Shown: positions 61,616-64,000 of the stretch, one piece after another
Layout: each line of letters starts with the position of its first letter
How positions within the stretch are numbered: the first letter of the stretch is position 1
Assembly: GCF_002289345.1 (NCBI RefSeq)
Contig: NZ_NSDG01000065.1
Coordinates: 27,747-91,746, forward strand
Length of the DNA stretch: 64,000 nucleotides
Source of the DNA: Pseudoalteromonas sp. HM-SA03
GTDB taxonomy: Bacteria > Pseudomonadota > Gammaproteobacteria > Enterobacterales > Alteromonadaceae
Reading direction: 5' to 3'
Program-made: the position numbers and the translations under genes
The notes under the pieces: model-generated
Databases searched by the model: none
What the model was told of the DNA's origin: nothing
The model's input: only the letters and a program-made list of their open reading frames with translations

Positions 61616-64000
61616 TTATTGATTTTCTATCTCTGCGAGCAGCGCTTCTTCAATAAGAAACGCTAGGTTATCGATAGTTGGATCTTCAAAAAATGCAGCT
61701 GGAGCTATCTCAACAGCAAAAGCCTGTTTAGCCTTAGCTATCATTTGTATAGCAATAAGCGAATCACCACCTAGTGTAAAGAAGCTATCAAAAATACCCA
61801 CTTCACTATAGCCAAGTGACTCACTCCATAGTGTTGCAAGACGTTGTTCAAGCTCACTTTCTGGCGCTTCAAATTCAACATCCATAACAGGACGAGATTT
61901 TCCTTGTTGCACGCTGTTAGTGCTGGGGTTGGTAATCACGGCTGTAGTAAGTAACTCTTGCAACTTAGCTTCTCGTTGTGCCCAGTTTATGGCTGCAGCG
62001 TAGAGATGTGGCAAGTCGGCAGAGATGGCTTGCATAAACAGTGCTGCACCTTGTTCACGATTGAGCCCCAAGCCACTCGCCACTTGTTGCCCAGCAGCCA
62101 TACCTATGTTATCCCATCCATCCCAGTTGATTGTGCATACCGGGAATGGTAAAGCTTGATAAGGCAGCGCATCTAGATACGCATTTGCAGCACAATAGTC
62201 ACCTTGCCCAAAGGCGCCAAGCACAGAGGCTAGCGACGAGCAAAATATCATTTTCGCTAGTTGATGATGCGCGAATGCCTGTAATAGATTATTGGCACCA
62301 GATACTTTTGCAGCTAAGGTTTCAGATACTTGCTGCGGGCTTAACAGAGATAACACACCACCTCCGGCTACGCCGGCTGCGTGAACAACGTGACTGATAT
62401 GACCGAGCTGCGCTTCGGCTTGGGCTATGGCACAGGTTAATGCTGCCAAGTCTGTTACATCCCCTTGCAACACCATCAGATCTGGTGCAAGTGCTTTTAA
62501 CTCGTTCAACTGGGTAAATAATGCCTGCTCTTTTGAGTTTTCATTATTAACAGCGAGTTCAGGCCATTGTTGCGCAGAGGGTATGGCCCGGCGGCTCAAC
62601 AGCGCGATTTTATGTCCTTGCTGCGCCAGTTTATTCGCGATAATTAGCGCTACACCTCCTAATCCCCCCGTAATAAAGGTAACTGGATTATCCGCTCCCG
62701 ATGCTGTTGTTACCACCTCAGGTACTGCTTGCTGTGACAAGCTAAAAGCATTTCTACCACGCACGGCAATCTCTAAGCTGCTTTTCTGTACTAAGTTTTT
62801 CAGTATTGTTGAAACCAAGGTTTTACTGTTTGTCGATGATGCTACCTCAGTGACGTCAAGCACCTGTACAAACAACTCAGGGACTTCATGACACAAGGCT
62901 CTAGTTGCACCTAAAATTGTCGCTTTTGATGGTGATATCGCTTCATTACCTAACACTGAGAAAAGTCCAGTAGCAACTAAACTTATCCCTATTTTATGTT
63001 CCGAAGCCCATTGCAGTAGCGCCAAGTGGCTAGTAAACGCCAAGGTATCAGCTCCAAGTAACCTTAAATCAACGACTCGAACAATATCACCAGATTGCGA
63101 CATAATGGTCTCAAACGTTTCGATTTTCTGAGTATCACCGCGATAAACCTGCTCTTGTTGCAGAACAAAATCATTACCATGCCAAAGCTGTAGTACGGAA
63201 ACTTGTTCTACATTCAACGCCTCCATTAAGGTTTCACATAATGGGCTATCATCACAGACGACTAACCACCGCTGACCACTCAAAGGTGCGCTTGGCGCAA
63301 GGTTTTGCATCGCCTGTTGCCACACTGGAGCTAATAGTTCTGGCTCAGAGACCTGCGCGTCAGTCACAGCATCATGATTGCCTTGTGCCGCTTGCCAGAA
63401 ACTTGTGTTTGCAAATGCATACTCTGGTGCAAGCATCTTTTGACCATGGGGATATTTCGTAACTTTGTGCCAATCAACACGCTGACCGCACTGCCACAAT
63501 GTAGCAAGGGTTTTCGCAAACGGGGGCACGCTGGACTTTAGATCTCTTACATGGGCAATTGAGTGTAGGACTATTGCTTTCTCACCGAGGTTTTGACTAC
63601 TCAGTTTTTGCAAGGTATCACCGGGGCCTGCTTCGATTAATACTTGGCATGTTTGCGCCAGTGTTTGAATTCCTTTAGCAAAATCAACTGGCTGACGGAT
63701 ATGGTCAAGCCAATATTGTACTGAGGTCGCTTGGCTATCTGTGATCCATTCCCCGGTGATATTAGAAACAAAAGGAATTTTCGGCGCCTTGAGCTCAACC
63801 TTTGCAAATGCCTGTGCAAAAACAGCTAACACAGGCTCAGTTAGATGACTATGAAATGCGTGTGAGACGTGTAAACGGGTACAACTGACTTGCCTCTCTT
63901 TTAATTCACCTTGCAGCTTTTTAATCGCCGCTTTTGTTCCTGCCACCACCGTATTTTGCGGGCTGTTATAGGCGGCAATATCCAGTTCAACATTGAGGAA
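61616..64000 (-). CDS. Type I PKS, AT(partial)-KR-ACP, N-terminus outside window
   Basis: The last ~795 residues of a modular polyketide synthase; the frame stays open to the window edge (ELDIAAYNSPQNTVV precedes the first in-window GTG). The acyltransferase remnant has HAFHSH, the usual mark of malonyl specificity. The ketoreductase (about residues 400-640 of the visible part) has TGGLGGVA, HAAGVAGGG, catalytic Ser in FCSSLASVLG and Tyr in GDYCAANAYL. The acyl carrier domain at the end has LGGDSLIAIQ. No dehydratase or enoylreductase lies between AT and ACP. The module should add two carbons and leave a 3-hydroxyl. There is no thioesterase, so the chain passes to an NRPS, probably the C-A-PCP-C protein. 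Confidence 0.93.
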   Translation of the reverse strand, partial: FLNVELDIAAYNSPQNTVVAGTKAAIKKLQGELKERQVSCTRLHVSHAFHSHLTEPVLAVFAQAFAKVELKAPKIPFVSNITGEWITDSQATSVQYWLDHIRQPVDFAKGIQTLAQTCQVLIEAGPGDTLQKLSSQNLGEKAIVLHSIAHVRDLKSSVPPFAKTLATLWQCGQRVDWHKVTKYPHGQKMLAPEYAFANTSFWQAAQGNHDAVTDAQVSEPELLAPVWQQAMQNLAPSAPLSGQRWLVVCDDSPLCETLMEALNVEQVSVLQLWHGNDFVLQQEQVYRGDTQKIETFETIMSQSGDIVRVVDLRLLGADTLAFTSHLALLQWASEHKIGISLVATGLFSVLGNEAISPSKATILGATRALCHEVPELFVQVLDVTEVASSTNSKTLVSTILKNLVQKSSLEIAVRGRNAFSLSQQAVPEVVTTASGADNPVTFITGGLGGVALIIANKLAQQGHKIALLSRRAIPSAQQWPELAVNNENSKEQALFTQLNELKALAPDLMVLQGDVTDLAALTCAIAQAEAQLGHISHVVHAAGVAGGGVLSLLSPQQVSETLAAKVSGANNLLQAFAHHQLAKMIFCSSLASVLGAFGQGDYCAANAYLDALPYQALPFPVCTINWDGWDNIGMAAGQQVASGLGLNREQGAALFMQAISADLPHLYAAAINWAQREAKLQELLTTAVITNPSTNSVQQGKSRPVMDVEFEAPESELEQRLATLWSESLGYSEVGIFDSFFTLGGDSLIAIQMIAKAKQAFAVEIAPAAFFEDPTIDNLAFLIEEALLAEIENQ

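Noticed and set aside
22493-64000. The locus being a lystabactin cluster
   Set aside because: Lystabactins need N-hydroxylated, formylated ornithine; no ornithine hydroxylase or formyltransferase gene is in the window. Genes beyond the edge could still change this.

Overview
The window comes from a marine gammaproteobacterium, most likely Pseudoalteromonas (Alteromonadales). This rests on the glnA / DUF4124 protein / ntrB / ntrC order, a proteobacterial AcnB, and a catechol siderophore locus with NRPS and PKS parts of the kind known from that genus. The genus is an inference from gene content, with no database search behind it.

Layout. (1) nt 1-5700: the end of an NtrY-like sensor kinase, then a three-gene ABC export operon (HlyD/MacA-like adaptor, LolD/MacB-like ATPase, duplicated FtsX-type permease) behind a good sigma-54 promoter. 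(2) nt 5800-11700: the nitrogen regulon core. glnA has two NtrC sites and a sigma-54 promoter laid out like Escherichia coli glnAp2; then a DUF4124 protein, a doubtful lipoprotein, ntrB with a perfect NtrC operator, ntrC, and a lone cyclic-nucleotide-binding domain. (3) nt 11700-22300: housekeeping genes, all on the minus strand: a small membrane protein, a class V aminotransferase with a 2OG-Fe dioxygenase, acnB, an OmpA-family protein, and a glycosylase / selO / ABC half-transporter operon.

(4) nt 22500-64000 (window edge): a large siderophore locus. It holds a PvdE-like peptide exporter; a FhuF-like ferric reductase; a plus-strand operon for 2,3-dihydroxybenzoate (DHB) synthesis and activation (entC, entE, entB, a VibH-like free-standing condensation domain, entA); and a long minus-strand series. 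In transcription order that series is a PKS module (AT-KR-ACP, open at the window edge), a PvdQ-like Ntn-hydrolase acylase, NRPS C-A-PCP-C, NRPS C-A-PCP-E-C-A-PCP-C, a stand-alone TauD/SyrP-like aspartyl beta-hydroxylase, a C-like(interface)-A-PCP protein, a C-A-PCP-TE protein, a TonB receptor and a PepSY-TM reductase. A second TonB receptor is on the plus strand, divergent from the first NRPS.

How the genes fit together (inference). Adenylation pockets read by eye suggest an Asx-type residue, two basic residues (the first epimerised), Asp (beta-hydroxylated by the TauD protein) and Gly (before the TE). Two NRPSs end in a condensation domain with no A-PCP after it, and the only free A-PCP is the Asp protein. 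The simplest reading is that one beta-hydroxy-Asp module is used twice in trans. The malonyl-type PKS with KR and no DH would suit a statine-like residue such as 4,8-diamino-3-hydroxyoctanoate, known from alterobactins and lystabactins. The product is therefore probably an alterobactin-like catecholate/beta-hydroxyaspartate siderophore. The stand-alone hydroxylase, the split Asp module and the acylase/exporter pair set it apart from what I recall of the alterobactin pathway, where the hydroxylase is fused to an NRPS.

No tRNA, rRNA, CRISPR array or insertion sequence was recognised.
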